From Metallyticus violacea (Eukaryota > Arthropoda > Insecta > Mantodea > Metallyticidae), in contig CM060838.1 of assembly GCA_030762175.1 (NCBI GenBank), positions 15,196,001 to 15,260,000 on the forward strand: a stretch of DNA of 64,000 nt. The letters are read 5' to 3'. Under the pieces are notes generated by a model. The model was not told the DNA's origin. It did not search any database and saw only the letters and a program-made list of their open reading frames with translations. The position numbers were made by a program, and so were the translations under genes. This document shows positions 34,331 to 47,172 of this stretch, one piece after another (positions within the stretch are counted from its first letter, which is position 1; each line of letters opens with the position of its first letter).

Positions 34331-37099
34331 ATTTTAACTGAGGCCATAGGAGCAAGAACTTATTTTTGTCATAAGGCAGCAAAATATGTTTATTAATTTC
34401 AACAACCCATTAAAATAGAAATATTTATAGTATGTAAAACTTAAAACCGCAAAGAAGGAAAAAATATAAAGGTTAACAGTTAATTAATTAATAACTTGTA
34501 TACTTAATCATTTTATAAAGATAGTGCTATCCCATTTTTTTTAACACAGGTCTTTAACTGAATAATTGTAATATTTGAAAAAAAATTAACAATGTTGCAT
34601 GATAATATGCATTGATCATTGTTAAGACAATTATAATTAATCAAAAAGTGTGTGATATGTATGCATAATTTAATTACGTATTTATGAATAGTTTTCTTTT
34701 TCTCTAATTAAAATATCGAAATTGAGGGTTAGCATATTTTAATCTGACACCTTCATTTAGTTTACTAAGGAAACTGATTTAAATTGTATAGTAGACGTTA
34801 GATCCTCCCCCTTTGTACTTGCATCTAAGAGTTTGGAAATGTTTCCTAGCAACCGTTATCATGTTGTTATGCATATGTGTCGTATACAGAACAATAATAT
34901 TAACCGTTTTATTAACTTTTTACACTACTATAACATATAAAGATCAACGTTTCTGCAAAGTATGAACATTCCCAGGTCTTACATTTTTCATAAAATTCAC
35001 CAAATGTACTTTTTTTCTATTGAGATATAGTTCTTCAATTCCTTAAAATAAAACTCTAAAAAATGGGCCATTTTAAAGGTCATATCTTGTTACCATTAAT
35101 TCGCAAGATTAAATTAAAATGTGTTGTTGCAAATTTTCCCATAAAGGCAGAGAAATAAAAAAAATCAATATATGAAAATATTTTTCGTATTTGTGTTCCA
35201 AGATAAAAAGTATATAAACAAACTTGTTACCTAGAAATACATTTCAGTGTATTTTTTTTAACGTCGATAGTGCTAGCGTGCTCAAGTCAAGCAGTATAGT
35301 TTGTTCTTCTACCCTAGTAGACTTCTTGTGGCACGGGGATGTGCTACAAATATTATTTAACGAAATTATCTTTTAATTGGAATCCTTCTTGACAGAATAT
35401 TAAAATAATATTGATACACATTCTTTTCATACAGAGGGGGGGGGGGGTAAACTGTTTGCCATGGGTAAAAAGTTAAATACGAATTAAATAATTTATGCCC
35501 CTCTTAAATTTTCATAAATATGACACGCATACATGCATAAATGCCTGCTATCAACTATAACCTAACTTCCGTGATATGTGTAGTAGGCAGTGGTCTTTTC
35601 GTGTCTATGTACTTGAAATTGTTAACTTTAACAAATATAGGATAAGCTTATAGCATTAAAATAAATAAAGTAATAGACTTAAAGAACAACGGCATTCATA
35701 TTCCTTTTTATATGTACCTTTTTCAAGGCTACTTGGTGTCTAAATATAGATGGATTGTCTCGTATATATCTTGTCCATTTATATTAGCCCTATAAAGTAT
35801 GTTTCCTAGCTTTAAAAGTAAACTGACCATCCATAAATATATGAAATATATTAAAAATATAAAATTTCTATTCCGAAAAGAAAAATAAGAAAATAGAATT
35901 CCCAATTGAAGACTAAATTTTAAGTAATACGAAATTGAAACTGTATCATTCTACAGATCGTACATGGTCTCGAAAAAATTAAATTAAATGTGTAGAAAAG
36001 AGAAAGGCACATAAAAATTTTAATACATCTTACATAGTGTCGATTAATATCTAGGTTTTTATGCCAATGACTGACGGTTATTTATTAAACACGACAAGAA
36101 CCTGAAGACTAAAATCTAATGAGAGACCAACTTAAATCAGCACTCTGAAAAAAAATAATGTGTTTAATAATGCTTAAACTGTAAATAGAATAATATGTAA
36201 TTTTATACAATCGTCGATGATAATTAAAAGAACATTTTCACTTGCCAAATGTGTAACAGAGAAATTTAACATTCCAAAAGATTCACCTTCTTGTAGATAT
36301 CTAAAAAGAAATAGCATGCTAATGAACGGATTACTTCCTATACAAATTTCAGCAGTTCTGTTTTCCATACTTGGCAGCGAGCACTAAGTTTCAACGTGAC
36401 CGCTCTTATATCACGTAAGGGAATCCCCAATTCTTCGAAATGTTCTGGTTTGAGCTCGGCGGACCCCGAACATCCATGTACCTATAATGAGTTTGGGGAA
36501 ACGCGATCCGTATATAAGAGTTTCTGCTCCTCCCGCAACTTAAGTGTTAATGAGTAGGGTGGGGGTTAATGAATTACCTGGAACATCTTTGGTACAGCCT
36601 GGAGAGTTGGAACGGTGTGCTGGATATACCTACTTTAGCAGAAGTGAATTAACGGGGAAAAGGATGGGTAGCTTAGCGTATTTTAGAGAGGGGTTCTTAT
36701 AGACAGATGAGGCTGTTTTCAATGCATCAATACGCGTTTAAATATGCATCTCCTGATATGAGGAATATTTACAAATAATAAGGACAAAAAAAAAAAACAA
36801 TTTAAACTTAAATGTGAGCATATAACATAGACGAATTCATGTTTTAATTTTAATCTTAAGGGTACCCTTTCTATCTGAGGAAGAAAAAGGAAAGAAAATG
36901 AACACACGAAAGGCTCTTTTCAAAAGAAAGGGCGTTCATTAAAACACTTAAAAATAAATAGAAAAATTGAATTGTTCATGCTGTTTACTTTTCTACATAG
37001 TTACAATTACTTTCTGAAACATTTGGGTACCGATGGTACAAACTTTTGAATATCCAGTACACTAAATCCACTGCCTTTTCCTTTCCTTCCTTTCCTTAT
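34331..37099. other. AT-rich sequence without recognised genes
   Basis: Includes a run of 12 G residues at 35,436-35,447 and a less AT-rich patch at about 36,370-36,640 with a TATATAAG box (36,511-36,518). No transposon proteins were recognised. Confidence 0.4.
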
Positions 37100-37235
37100 T
37101 CCTCATAACTGGCAAATGCCGGGGAGGTACCCTAAACTTAGGCCTGGAACATTTCCTTCCTTTAAAAAATCCTTTCCCAATATATCATTTCATTTCATGT
37201 ATCACCAGTGTTCACCGCCTGTGGTGCCTCAGTAG

Positions 37236-37237
<2 letters not shown>
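37100..37237 (+). mobile_element. SINE-B 3' half running into an AT microsatellite
   Basis: Begins at CCTCATAACTGGCAAATGCC and runs to GGTGCCTCAGTAGTAATAT. The final AAAACGGGCGTTAAACACC segment is replaced by the AT run. Confidence 0.9.

Positions 37238-37283
<46 letters not shown>
37238..37283. repeat. AT dinucleotide microsatellite
   Basis: About 23 AT units replacing the 3' end of the SINE-B. A small ACTGCAATACTGCAGTACTG dyad follows at about 37,293. Confidence 0.97.
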
Positions 37284-37285
<2 letters not shown>

Positions 37286-38489
37286 CAGACAGTACTGCAA
37301 TACTGCAGTACTGCAAGATAGTCACCACTTTAGTCCGTAAGTTTTCTAGCGGTATTGTTTTGCTGTTCGATAATACAAAAGTTCAAAGGCAACTATCCTG
37401 CAACGACGGACGGATTTTAGCCAAACTGTATACAATCTGTCCAGAGGTTACTGAAACTTTGTTCTTCTAAAACAACTTCAATAGCACGCTGCTTTACCTC
37501 CAATCAAGAGGACCTGTATGCGACGGATAACTTGTTGCTACAGTAACCAACTAACTTCCTGCAGGCATATAGAGAAAGCTGCTACCATATAATGATGGCT
37601 ATTACATTTGGCTGAAAAGTTTAATAGAGCCATATGAGCAGGTGAATAATTATCAAACATCGTATACTGATCATGAAGGAAATGACAACAGGGTGTATCA
37701 ATATTGCCCATACGATCAGTGGGATGACGTTTTAGCATTTTTTTAAATTTGTGCTCTAATGCAAATGATGTGTTTTATTTTGAACTGATATTTTCAAATT
37801 CTGTCACGCAGGAGATAACGTAAACTAAGCGAGTTCCTCACCTGCTAAACAACTTTTAATAAAAATTAATATGAAATCCAGAATTAGGTCTTATTAATTA
37901 TTAAAATGAAATAAATTATGACATTACTCTGTGATATTAGGGTAGCAAAATTAGAATTATTATTGAAATTAAACCACAAAAATGAACGGCATTACATTAA
38001 TTAAATGAAATATATGGCCACTGATAGACAAAGATATACTGTGTGGGTATTTTTAAATGTTTATAAACTGACTCTTTGATATCTTTACATTCACTAAAAT
38101 AACGGAAGTTTCGAGTTACATTACATATTTAACAAGACGATGTTCATATGTTTCAATAAAACAAAAGCATGTTACCATTTAAAAACAATTACAATTTACT
38201 AAGCAAATATATAGAATCAGCAAAGAATAATCGAAAGTATCGTCGATTTTCATTGACTTTGAAATTTAATTAAAATGTTAGTGTATTAAAAACATATAAC
38301 TCAAACGTCTTCTGAAGGTTATTACAGAGCTCTCTTACATACAAATGTAATTCTTAAACACATATTAGATTAATATTTCACAGCTACTATCCTCACGACT
38401 ATACTTTTGTTAAATATGAAACATATGCAACATTATAACTACAGTTATATGCTGAATTAATTTGTCCTTTTATTTTAAAACAAATTAAA
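37284..38489. other. Unassigned AT-rich sequence
   Basis: No gene or repeat recognised. Confidence 0.5.
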
Positions 38490-39640
38490 CTTAAACGCAA
38501 GAGCACCTTTTACATTTCCGTGTATGTATATACCTTTACTCCTAATAGTCCAGTTTTCAGAAAGTATTTTTCATGTTTATTTAAATAGTAAATACCGAAT
38601 TTTGTTGTGAAGAAACAAATACAGGTACCGCTCGAGCGATTTTTAAATGTTGGATTTCAGGAATACCCCACTCCTAATGGCCATATTTCGCTGATTTATA
38701 GGAACTATTTTCTTGTTTTATTTACATAGTGTATGCGGAGTTATGTTGCGAAAAAGCAAATGGTATCATTAGAGTAAATTATAAATTTTGGATTAATTAT
38801 CTAATTTCACTGATTTTCAGAAACTTTTTTATTTATTTGATTTTTGTTTAATGGTGTTTAACGCCCGTTTTTTATACTCAGGTAGCATAGGCGGTGAACA
38901 CTGATGATGCATAAAATGAAGTGATATATTGGGAAAGGATTTTTAAGGAAGGAAATGTTTCAGGCCTAAGTTTAGGGTACCTCCCCGGCATTTGCCATTT
39001 ATGAGAACTGAGGAAAACCTGGAAAAAACCTCAGTCATGGAGGACGGCCCTGGTGGGATTCGAACACCAGTCCTCTCGGTCACGAGTTTTCGCGCCTTAA
39101 CGACCTCGGCCATCTGCGGCGGTTTATTTTATTTAAATGGTATATACCGAGATTTGTTGTGAAAGAAACAAATAATGATGATGCGAGAGCAATTTATAAA
39201 TAAACTCCCTCTCATAATGACCCGATTTCCCTGGTTTTCAGAAACGATGCTTTTAGTATTTTATTTAAATGTCATATAAGGAGATTCGTTGCGAAGAAAC
39301 AAATATTATTGCCGCTAGAGGAGTTTTAAATTTTGGGTAACCCCGAATTGCGACTGTTAGAGAGAGAACGGACACACACAGAAAAAGAGAGGGTTTCTTC
39401 TTCTTTTTTACGGATACGGTTGCAATAGCTTCATTCCTTCGGAATTCGTTAAAGAAAAGTGCGTCTGCTAGGGCGTTAACGGCACATACATATATGTATA
39501 TAAGCATTTTTAGGTATATATTTTTTAATTGTAGATGCCTGGTGTGTATGATTGACACAAATTTGAATAGATTATAAAAAAAATATTTCCATGGCAACAA
39601 TGGCTTATTTCCTTAGGAATTCGCTAAAAGCGTAACAAGC
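38490..39640 (+). repeat. Unclassified modular repeat element, copy 2
   Basis: About five diverged modules with the core TTGTTGTGAAGAAACAAATA and a GCTAGAG/GCGAGAG box sit near 38,493, 38,624, 38,766, 39,181 and 39,311. They are spaced 130-140 bp once the inserted SINE-B (38,851-39,122) is discounted. An ACACAC/GAGAG tract (39,361-39,392) and two copies of GCAATAGCTTCATTCCTTCGG or a relative (39,420-39,450 and about 39,600-39,630) follow. This is the arrangement of 9,889-10,700 in reverse. The 111-codon minus-strand frame here is not a recognised protein. Confidence 0.65.
38851..39122 (-). mobile_element. SINE-B inserted in the modular repeat
   Basis: Near-complete reverse-orientation copy from GGTGTTTAACGCCCG to the head complement CGACCTCGGCCATCTGCGG. 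It interrupts a module, so it is younger than the repeat. The AT-rich flanks hide any exact TSD. Confidence 0.93.
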
Positions 39641-40125
39641 TTCTAAAGCCGGTCACTAGATGACAGCCTGCACGCTTTTCTTTTTGAAAAGTTAATTCTA
39701 AAACAGAACATTTAATGACATCATTATATAAACAGGATTTTAGCACATTCCTATTGGAAAATATCTTGAAATAAAGGTAAACGATTTTTATAGTTATGGT
39801 TTTTCATTTATATATCTTTTTGACAAAGACACGACCGTTAATTTCGAATTAGATTAAAAGTGTGGAATTTAAATAATGAGATAATATATGCATTAACATT
39901 ACGACTTGCAAAATATTGAGATGGATTTTTGAAATAATTGAGAGGTTGTTGAGTCGTTGCTTTATAGCATAAATCGCAATTAAAGAATAAATTTTTATAG
40001 CAATATGTTATAAAATGTAAAAATTGGGTTTGATTTACAAAAACTTTTGAAACTAAACATTACGGTCAGAATTGATGGATATTTAATTTTGTGAGAAATT
40101 ATAAATGCAAGTATAAATTACGAAA
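39641..40125. other. Unassigned AT-rich sequence
   Basis: Nothing recognised. Confidence 0.5.
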
Positions 40126-40308
40126 TAAGTAAGGTCGTGGGGCGGTGTTGTATATTTACGGCATGGGAAAGAACGTTAACCCTAAAAAAAAAAAGACGGC
40201 TCTGAGCAAAATTTGTTGGCCGTTTTACGCCCTAAATTGAATAGGACGCTTATATGACTTGAAATGTTAAAGGGCGTACCAAAAAAAAAAAAAAAAAAAA
40301 AAAAAAAA
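40126..40308 (+). mobile_element. SINE-A 3' half with long poly-A
   Basis: Diverged copy starting AAGTAAGGTCGTGGGG, with TTTACGGCATGGGAAAGAA, GGCCGTTTTACGCCCT and ATGTTAAAGGGCG, ending in about 28 A residues. Confidence 0.85.
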
Positions 40309-40489
40309 CACCTTTTTCCGGTTATTAAGACTTAGGCGTATTCACAATCAACACTTATTAATGAGTGGTACTTTATATTCATTTCCAATTCAGTAACCCC
40401 CTTATTCGCAAATGTCAAATAATTGAGTGCTCACTCATTTGTTTAAATGTGCTAGTATGCCCACTTAAGTGTTATTCATTTGCTATTCT

Positions 40490-41280
40490 CTTAATTTTTA
40501 ACGCAGCTGTTCTCGCTTTAATAGAAAATGACTATGGCTTTGCAGAATATGTTGAATTTTATGCTGCCAATGCTTCGCAAAGAAAAACATATATTACAGA
40601 TATGGAGAATCCTTTATATGTGTATGATGAACAGCAATTCATAAGAAGCATTTTTGTTTTAACAAATTGACTGTTTTAAATGCTTTGGTGTCATTAATTG
40701 TAGAGAATGCCTCCAACAGGGGGATATTAATTTAATGAAAACAATAATTGCAATTTCCTCTTTCCAGGTCAAAATTTTCAGTGCTCTATATTAGCATAAC
40801 TTTAACATTGTATAGCTAGCCTTAAAATGTGCATAGTGTGTTACTATTTATTGTGTTTATTTTTTGCATTTTTTTGTGTAGACATATCACGTGAGTCAGT
40901 CAACATTCTGTAGTATTATTTATGAAGTGTCAGAAATTGTAGCATTTCATATGAAATGGTACATCAATTTCTCTACAAGCTAAATATCCTTGAGAAATAT
41001 GAAAGTTCAGTTTTATGAAAAATGGAGTTATTGAGATTTTAGATGGAACGCATATATCAATAAAGATCCCTGAAGGCAATAATGCTGAAATATTTAAAAC
41101 GTATTTTTCTTTGAATGTGCAAATAGTTGGGGAACCAAATGAAGAAATTGTGAGGTGACCCGGTTCTATTCATGATAGCAGAACTGTTTTACAATAGTTA
41201 CTTTAGAATGCAATTAAGTGAAGGATCAATATCTGGTTATTTGCCCTGTTTGCCTTATTTAGATTATTGTTGTTAACTAC
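40490..41280 (+). pseudogene. Harbinger (PIF) transposase relic
   Basis: Broken plus-strand frames give blocks in the order seen in Harbinger/HARBI1 transposases. These are DMENPLYVYDEQQFIRS (about 40,600-40,650, for the N-terminal NPLExYDDxEF), VSQSTFCSIIYEVSEIVA (about 40,892-40,945), GVIEILDGTHISIKIP (about 41,030-41,075, where GVIGCIDGTHIPI is expected), LNVQIVG (about 41,115) and PGSIHDSRT (about 41,160-41,190). The first two catalytic Asp residues (in DGTH and HDSR) remain. The third acidic residue and C-terminus are not visible. Stops and frameshifts make it inactive. The family normally needs a partner Myb-like protein, which is not seen. A SINE-B begins about 50 bp beyond. Confidence 0.8.
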
Positions 41281-41331
41281 ACAGTTCTTCAGGATTGGAA
41301 CTGTCTCCAGTGCTTTCTTTCTCGATGTTGA

Positions 41332-41610
41332 ACCGCCACGGGTGGCCGAGGTCGTTAAGGCACGAACTCGTGAGCTGGAGGTCTGGGTTCAATACCGCCA
41401 GGACCGTCCTCCCTGGCTGAGATTTTTTCCAGGTTTTCCTCAGTTCTCATAAATAGCAAATGCCGGAGAGGTACCCTAATCTTAGGCCTGGAATGATTCC
41501 TTCCTTAAAAATAAATCCTTTCCCAATACATCATTTCATCTCATGTATCATCAGTGTCCACCGCCAGTGGTACCTCTGTAGCAAAACCGGGCGTTAAACA
41601 CTATTCATTC
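41332..41610 (+). mobile_element. Full-length SINE-B
   Basis: Starts ACCGCCACGGGTGGCCGAGG and ends GGGCGTTAAACACTATTCATTC. It has a base loss in GGTCTGGGTTC and a few substitutions. It lies at the downstream edge of the Harbinger relic. Confidence 0.93.
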
Positions 41611-43519
41611 GAGTTGACACCTGTGATTTTCTTCTTTTTGAAGCTCTGTGTTGTTACTTTCCCCAGTGCTTTTTCTCAGCTACTTGGAAACTTTTCCCTA
41701 CTTAAACTTTTGTCAGGTTCAATCGAACTTCTCCTGGAATTAGGTTTTTAGTATATTGAAGTAATTCCTGGAACCTTCAATGAAATCTCTGAAGGCTTCT
41801 CCCACAAACTCACATAGCACCATTGCAGGAAACTGCTGAGAGATTACTTATTGTTCTCTTCCATCAAGAAGGAAGAAACCAGTCTTTTGATATTTTGTTA
41901 ATTTAGATGCAGGGAAAGAAACTGGAGTAAGAAAATACCGGAGTGTTCTGTCTGAAAACAATGTTAGAGATGCCATCTACGTTCATGGCTTACCGTCCGT
42001 GGATCTAAATCGCATGTTGTCTCCCTCACCTCATCCTTTCCCCATGGAGGTGTAGGCACAAAGTGCCCATTCTTGAACAAGGCTGAAGCACCGATTCCTC
42101 GCCCGGTACAATCCAATGCAATGCTCCATTATGCACTGTAATACCAGATATTACCTAGTGTCAAAGCAATTTTGAACGAACCACTATTTTATACTAGAAG
42201 TCCAAGCTGAGTATATTAGAAGTTGAGATAGGGAGATAGAACTTGTGTAGATGGCATCCTCTGGTAAAGAAAATACAAAACATTACAGAGCGGATGTGTC
42301 ATACTCATGAAATTTTCAGGCTCTAGTAAAATTTGTTTTCTTTGTCAAAATTTGTTCGATATATTAACGAATGCAACCGTAAAACGGAAAAATATGTAAT
42401 TTGAAGTTGGAAATAACAATCTACTATTTTGGAAAGAAGCAATGAAACAATCATCCATCACATCCGCATACAGAGTGCGTAAAGAACATTGTTACCTCTT
42501 AAAGATTGAGAAGTTAGATTTTTTATGTACCTGTAAACGCCATTCCAGACAATTCTGAGTGTCTGTGTACTACGACTTCTGGGTTCTGTTGTGAATCTTT
42601 AGAAAACTCTACAGCTCCACTCATAGACTCTTCCTGACACCTCCACCAGTTTCTGTTGCTTAAATCCGAGAGGCAGTGCTAGCATCTCTCCAGAGCAGTG
42701 GTCACCCCTTCAGATGTAAAAAAGTGTAGTGGTAGACCAGCATGAGTCACGTAAGTCACTTGAGTGTAGTTGCCAACCATCATTCATGATAATATAAAGA
42801 AATGAGGAAACGGAAGTGAGGAGTGTTGGTGGAGTGAAACCAGCCACCTCCCAGGTAAAAATTCTGACCTTGTTAACCGCAACTGCCTCTCCGATAGCAA
42901 AATGACAACGTATTTAGAACCCGGGACTATACAATTGCAATCAACATGACTGTCACCAAATCAGTCTCGTTATTTCTATGGTAGACCGGGCGTACGTTTT
43001 GAGTGTTCTTAGCTAATATTCATAACAGTAGCATAAATTCACAATTGCAAGCGGTGACAAAACAGAAAGCATGTAAATTAATTCGGATTTTGCACCCAGG
43101 GGGAGATCAGCCATTGTCCGGAACTTTAAACTCAAATATTCATCAGTGTCATGAGACCTCCAATCATTATGAAGCTTTGTATACATGGGTAATGACGTAT
43201 ACCTGGTCACAGGGTTACACGGATGAGCGTTATAATAAGGGAAAATATGCATTGTGTTTTTGGTTCGCTGCTCTTAGATTAAAGCTGCCAATGACATAAA
43301 TTCTATTTTGATAAAATGAGAGCATTTGGAGCATAAATAATCCAGTTCCATATTTCGATCCTTGGTGGTAGTCATTACAATAGACATAAAACAGATTTTA
43401 TTCTAATTTATGTCTTCACAGGCTTTCGAGAACTACTTCTTTTCCATTTATGGGTAGGCGTTAAACTGTTTTCACATCAAGAGAGAGTATCATGTTATTA
43501 GGCAATGGACGGTGGATGC
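41611..43519. other. Unassigned sequence
   Basis: Opposing frames at 43,003-43,299 (plus, 98 codons) and 43,013-43,252 (minus, 79 codons) have no recognised motif. The stretch at about 41,950-42,130 is less AT-rich but has no open frame of note. Confidence 0.35.
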
Positions 43520-43830
43520 TTCTTTTGTAATTAAATCATATTTTGGAAGTCTGTCAATTACCATTCTTTGAATATTTGCAAATCAATTTTATTACAAATT
43601 TTAAGTCTACCAGTTAAATTAATAAAACTATAGTCTCAGAATATTTATGCTTCATTGTTTATCTTGAATGGTGAATGCCGCTACTGATCGTAGAAACCTC
43701 ATCTTTGAAGCTTCGATTCTTCTATTGTCGGGCCTTTACGTTGTCCAATTTTCATTACCACAAGAGAGCATGGAAATGACCATAATCTTACAAAACTTTA
43801 TTTGCCTGAATCTGCTTGTTTGACCTTTCA
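43520..43830 (-). pseudogene. LINE 3'-terminal RT fragment
   Basis: Minus-strand reading gives KFCKIMVISMLSCGNENWTT, then RRIEASKMRFLRSVAAFTIQD (about 43,665-43,730) and RMVIDRLPKYD near 43,530. These match the typical C-terminal stretch of endonuclease-RT LINEs (LYKTxxxPxLLYGxExWT, RRIEAxEMRFLRSVAGYT, RMxxxRLPK). It overlaps and extends the end of the LINE relic at 8,400-9,890, and the two may be one family. Stops are present and the upstream RT is missing, as in 5'-truncated insertions. Confidence 0.8.
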
Positions 43831-46583
43831 GTGTACGGTTTTTTATTAGTGTTTTAACGTCCAAGAAACCAAGAAATACTCCCAAAAACGGCAGTGTTTG
43901 CAAATTAAACTATCAAACGACTAGGAAGAAAATTATTGACAACAAGGAAATCCCAAATCTTACAAGTTTATAATTTATTAAAAGAATTCCTGCCCTAAAT
44001 ACACTCACCCCCCCCCCAAAAAATTCAGGGAATGCTTCTTTTGAAACTTGGGACTTAATATACGGATAAAGTACTGTGGCTTGGTTCTTCATGGCAACAT
44101 GACAAGCATAATATTGAATTCAGTGTTTCACCTGAACCCGGGTTTTATGGGTCGCCCAATAAGCAGATGAATACAGGTCTACTGCATAATTCCATAAGGA
44201 AGAAAAATAAGAATCTATCTGCAGTCATAACAAATGAACTATTTAAGAACATTTTTCTATCTCAAAGAAAAATATTAAACTCATCTAACTCCATTATACA
44301 AATTAAAAAAAAAGAAAAACAATAGCTTGTAAAAAAGAAAAGAAAATATGCAATGCAGATTTCGATTTTTTTTTCAAATATTTATTAAATATACAGGGTC
44401 CCCTAGGGAAAATACTTTTGCAAAATGAACATTTGGAAATTTATATATTACATGGGAAGGCGAACAATTTCTACTCTCGTACAATAAGAACTAAATCCAT
44501 TTTTTTAGCCATTAAAACTAAAATGACAAGTAAATATTCGCAAATTGGCGGGAAAAAAACTTTCGCTTAAAAATATCGCATCCTGAGGAACTGAGTAGCA
44601 GAAATGCTGCTGTACTGTTACGCAGATTCCTCATTCCACTACGCAATCGGAAAATGCTTTTCCAACAGAAGTTTTCTGAGTAACGACTTTGCCACCTGCT
44701 TAGGGAAATAATGTCGCCTAGTCAGAACTCATAGTGCGCATTTTTTCTTTCGTTACTTATTAGAAACAAATAGTAATTAATATTACACGAATCATCCTAG
44801 TATTGCTCGAAGTCTGTATTCGTTTGAAAAGATGTTGAGATATCAAATGAGTGGCTTTATACGCACAGCTGACAGATAAACCAACTTTCTGGGCAAGTCG
44901 TGTTGAACGCTTTAGAGGAAATTTGTAATCGAAATTCTATTTCAATCTGCTTCTCTTTTGTTAAAACTCGGTTTAATGGTCTGGGCTTCTTGTTAATGAA
45001 ATTCAACGAGCTTGAACTTTGTTCACTAATCTGAAAATTGCACTCATGGACATTTAATAAGAACTTTTTCCTACTTACTTGTACGATTGCTTTTGCTCAT
45101 AACAATAGTAAGTTTATATTTTTGTTTTAGCATATTCGGTATACTTAAAATGCACAAATACTTAGTAGAAAGTCTAACATGCATTTCCTGCAACTGAAAC
45201 ATTTGGTGTGATAAAAACCATTGAGAAAGCTCAAGTGCCTCGTCAGCTGATTGTCAACTCCAATCTTGCCGGAAATCGAGCGTCCATTGAAGATCAACGG
45301 GCGTACAAACTCTGATTTAGTTGCGGAACAAGAACACGGTGTTAATTTTAATTTATTTTGTAAGAGAATGATTTTTTATAATTATTAACTATTTGTTTTT
45401 ATTAATTTCATATAAATATGAGAGATTTCTCTTTACTCCATATAAATCTCGGATTATAAAATTACATAATGACCAACGACTGTAATTTTTAGGACAAGAA
45501 TAAAACTTAATACATCACGCCGACCTGGAATAATGAAGCAAATTTTCTATGTAAAATGGATAATTAATAAATTATTTTGTAAATTCTAGTTTGATATTAA
45601 GAAATTATTTAAAAAATTCTAGGTAGATATGAAGGTTTTCTACTTCAAATAACCATAAAATAACCGTATATTAAAAATAAGACATAATTGAGTTAACTGT
45701 ATCAAGAAGCAATTTACTTCATTCATGAAAGTAAAATAGGAATAAAAATGATTACAGAAGATTTAAGTTTCAGCATAATAAGACACGCAGTATTGCATCC
45801 GATTAATCAGAGATATTTCAATGGGAAAGTCTGTCATAACTGGAAAGCCAGGATTAAGCATCATTCAGAAAGTTTGAATATACCACTCCAGGTTATGCAT
45901 TAATGAAACTACGAGCTTTGATGGGATTATTTTTTCTGTAAGAAAACTCCATAATATCCGATACTGACAGATTCTGTTTCATCTCTCTTTCCCGTTCTGT
46001 GATTCCACAAACAGCACACTTTTTAATGAGCTGGTGATGACTTTACCATAAGAACAGTAAAAACATTTTTACTTCTAAAAGGGTTATTACTTTTGTATAA
46101 TGCATTGCAAGTCCACTGTCAGTCTTTTTAATATTCATTTTTACAAAATTGAAGTCCCTTTCACAAGATCAGTAGCTGTGTCCTCTGTGGGAAAACCTGA
46201 TGGGGTTGCATCAAAACTTTCCTTGTTGGGTACCAATGCTGACATAAATCGAGGATGGCAACACGTTTTTTACTTTGTCCAAGACAAAAGAAGAAAAGGG
46301 ACGAATTTTTAAATATTTGGACCAAAAATACATTGATGAAACTTTATTTAGTATTGATCAATTTAATTATTTTTCTTTAAAATGTCACCCCTGTTATAAA
46401 ATCTAATTATTTATGCATAAAACAAAAGTTAAATATAATAAAATTATATACATTATATTTAAATAGCAGATAAGAACTGTAACATAAATGTTACGTTAGG
46501 CATTTATAAGAGCAAAGTTTCCAATGAAAATGTCAAGAAATACAAAATTTAGTGTGAAAAACTGAATAGAGATTTGTATAAAT
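43831..46583. other. AT-rich sequence without confirmed features
   Basis: A C-rich run (CCCCCCCCC) lies at about 44,009. A possible transposon-end motif, ATACAGGGTCCCCTAGGGA, lies near 44,392. A 70-codon plus-strand frame at 46,100-46,312 is unrecognised. Confidence 0.35.
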
Positions 46584-47141
46584 TTACTTGATCTCATATG
46601 TACTTTGTTCAAAGAGGAAATCTACACAAGAGTCCAGCATTACATTTCGATACTGTGTTCGAACTTTAATGTTACATTTGACACCTGCACCTGCACATTT
46701 CCTATTCATGTTTTCTGGAATCTTTCGAATAAAATGGTCCAGTCGTTCGAATTGCACGTCATGGACATTTTTAAGTCATAGAGCTTCATATGGTTCCTTT
46801 GGTGGCAGAGAATACTTTTTAGACAGATCTGTACTGATTCTCTGCTAAAATTCAGAAAGCTTTATTCTCTGATCGGTAGCGCAGTCATGCGTTATGTATG
46901 ACTACATCCAACAACCGCATAAACAGAAGCCAATATCACTTTCTGTTATGTATACCTAAGCGATGCTGACCAATATTTTGGTCCATTTTGTTTATGCCTC
47001 CCATATATTTTTCATACTATGGAAGAGTAATTTGAATGCTTTTTAGCGTTCTGGCAATGCCTCTTTACGTTTTATAATAGGATTTACACAATGATTGATT
47101 AACGTCGCACATACAACAGGAGAATTATTTCACTTGCAAAG
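46584..47141 (-). pseudogene. piggyBac-like transposase relic, C-terminal part
   Basis: Read on the minus strand, the relic goes from the Tc1 insertion point to a TAA at 46,584. It gives NNSPVVCATLINHCVNP (for WNDNSVVTxAS), EKYMGGINKMDQNIGQHRLG (the hallmark YNKYMGGVDKMDQNxSxYR) and YWLLFMRLLDVVIHNA. A Cys-containing tail follows (RKC...VKC...Y...SCVDFLFE), like the terminal zinc-binding domain of piggyBac proteins. Stops, including TGA where Trp is expected, and frameshifts make it inactive. The N-terminal side continues beyond the Tc1 insertion at 48,430. Confidence 0.9.
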
Positions 47142-47143
47142 TA

Positions 47144-47172
47144 CATTAACGTCTAAAAGTTAAGATATGAGG
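47144..47172. repeat. Tc1-like terminal inverted repeat, left
   Basis: Pairs with 48,399-48,427. The shared core is AAAAGTTAAGA. It is directly preceded by the TA target dinucleotide. Confidence 0.88.

Noticed and set aside
45880..46070. Plus-strand YALMKLRALMGLFFL, reminiscent of the piggyBac N-terminal region
   Set aside because: Only about 15 residues match, the following sequence does not, and the orientation is opposite to the nearby piggyBac relic.
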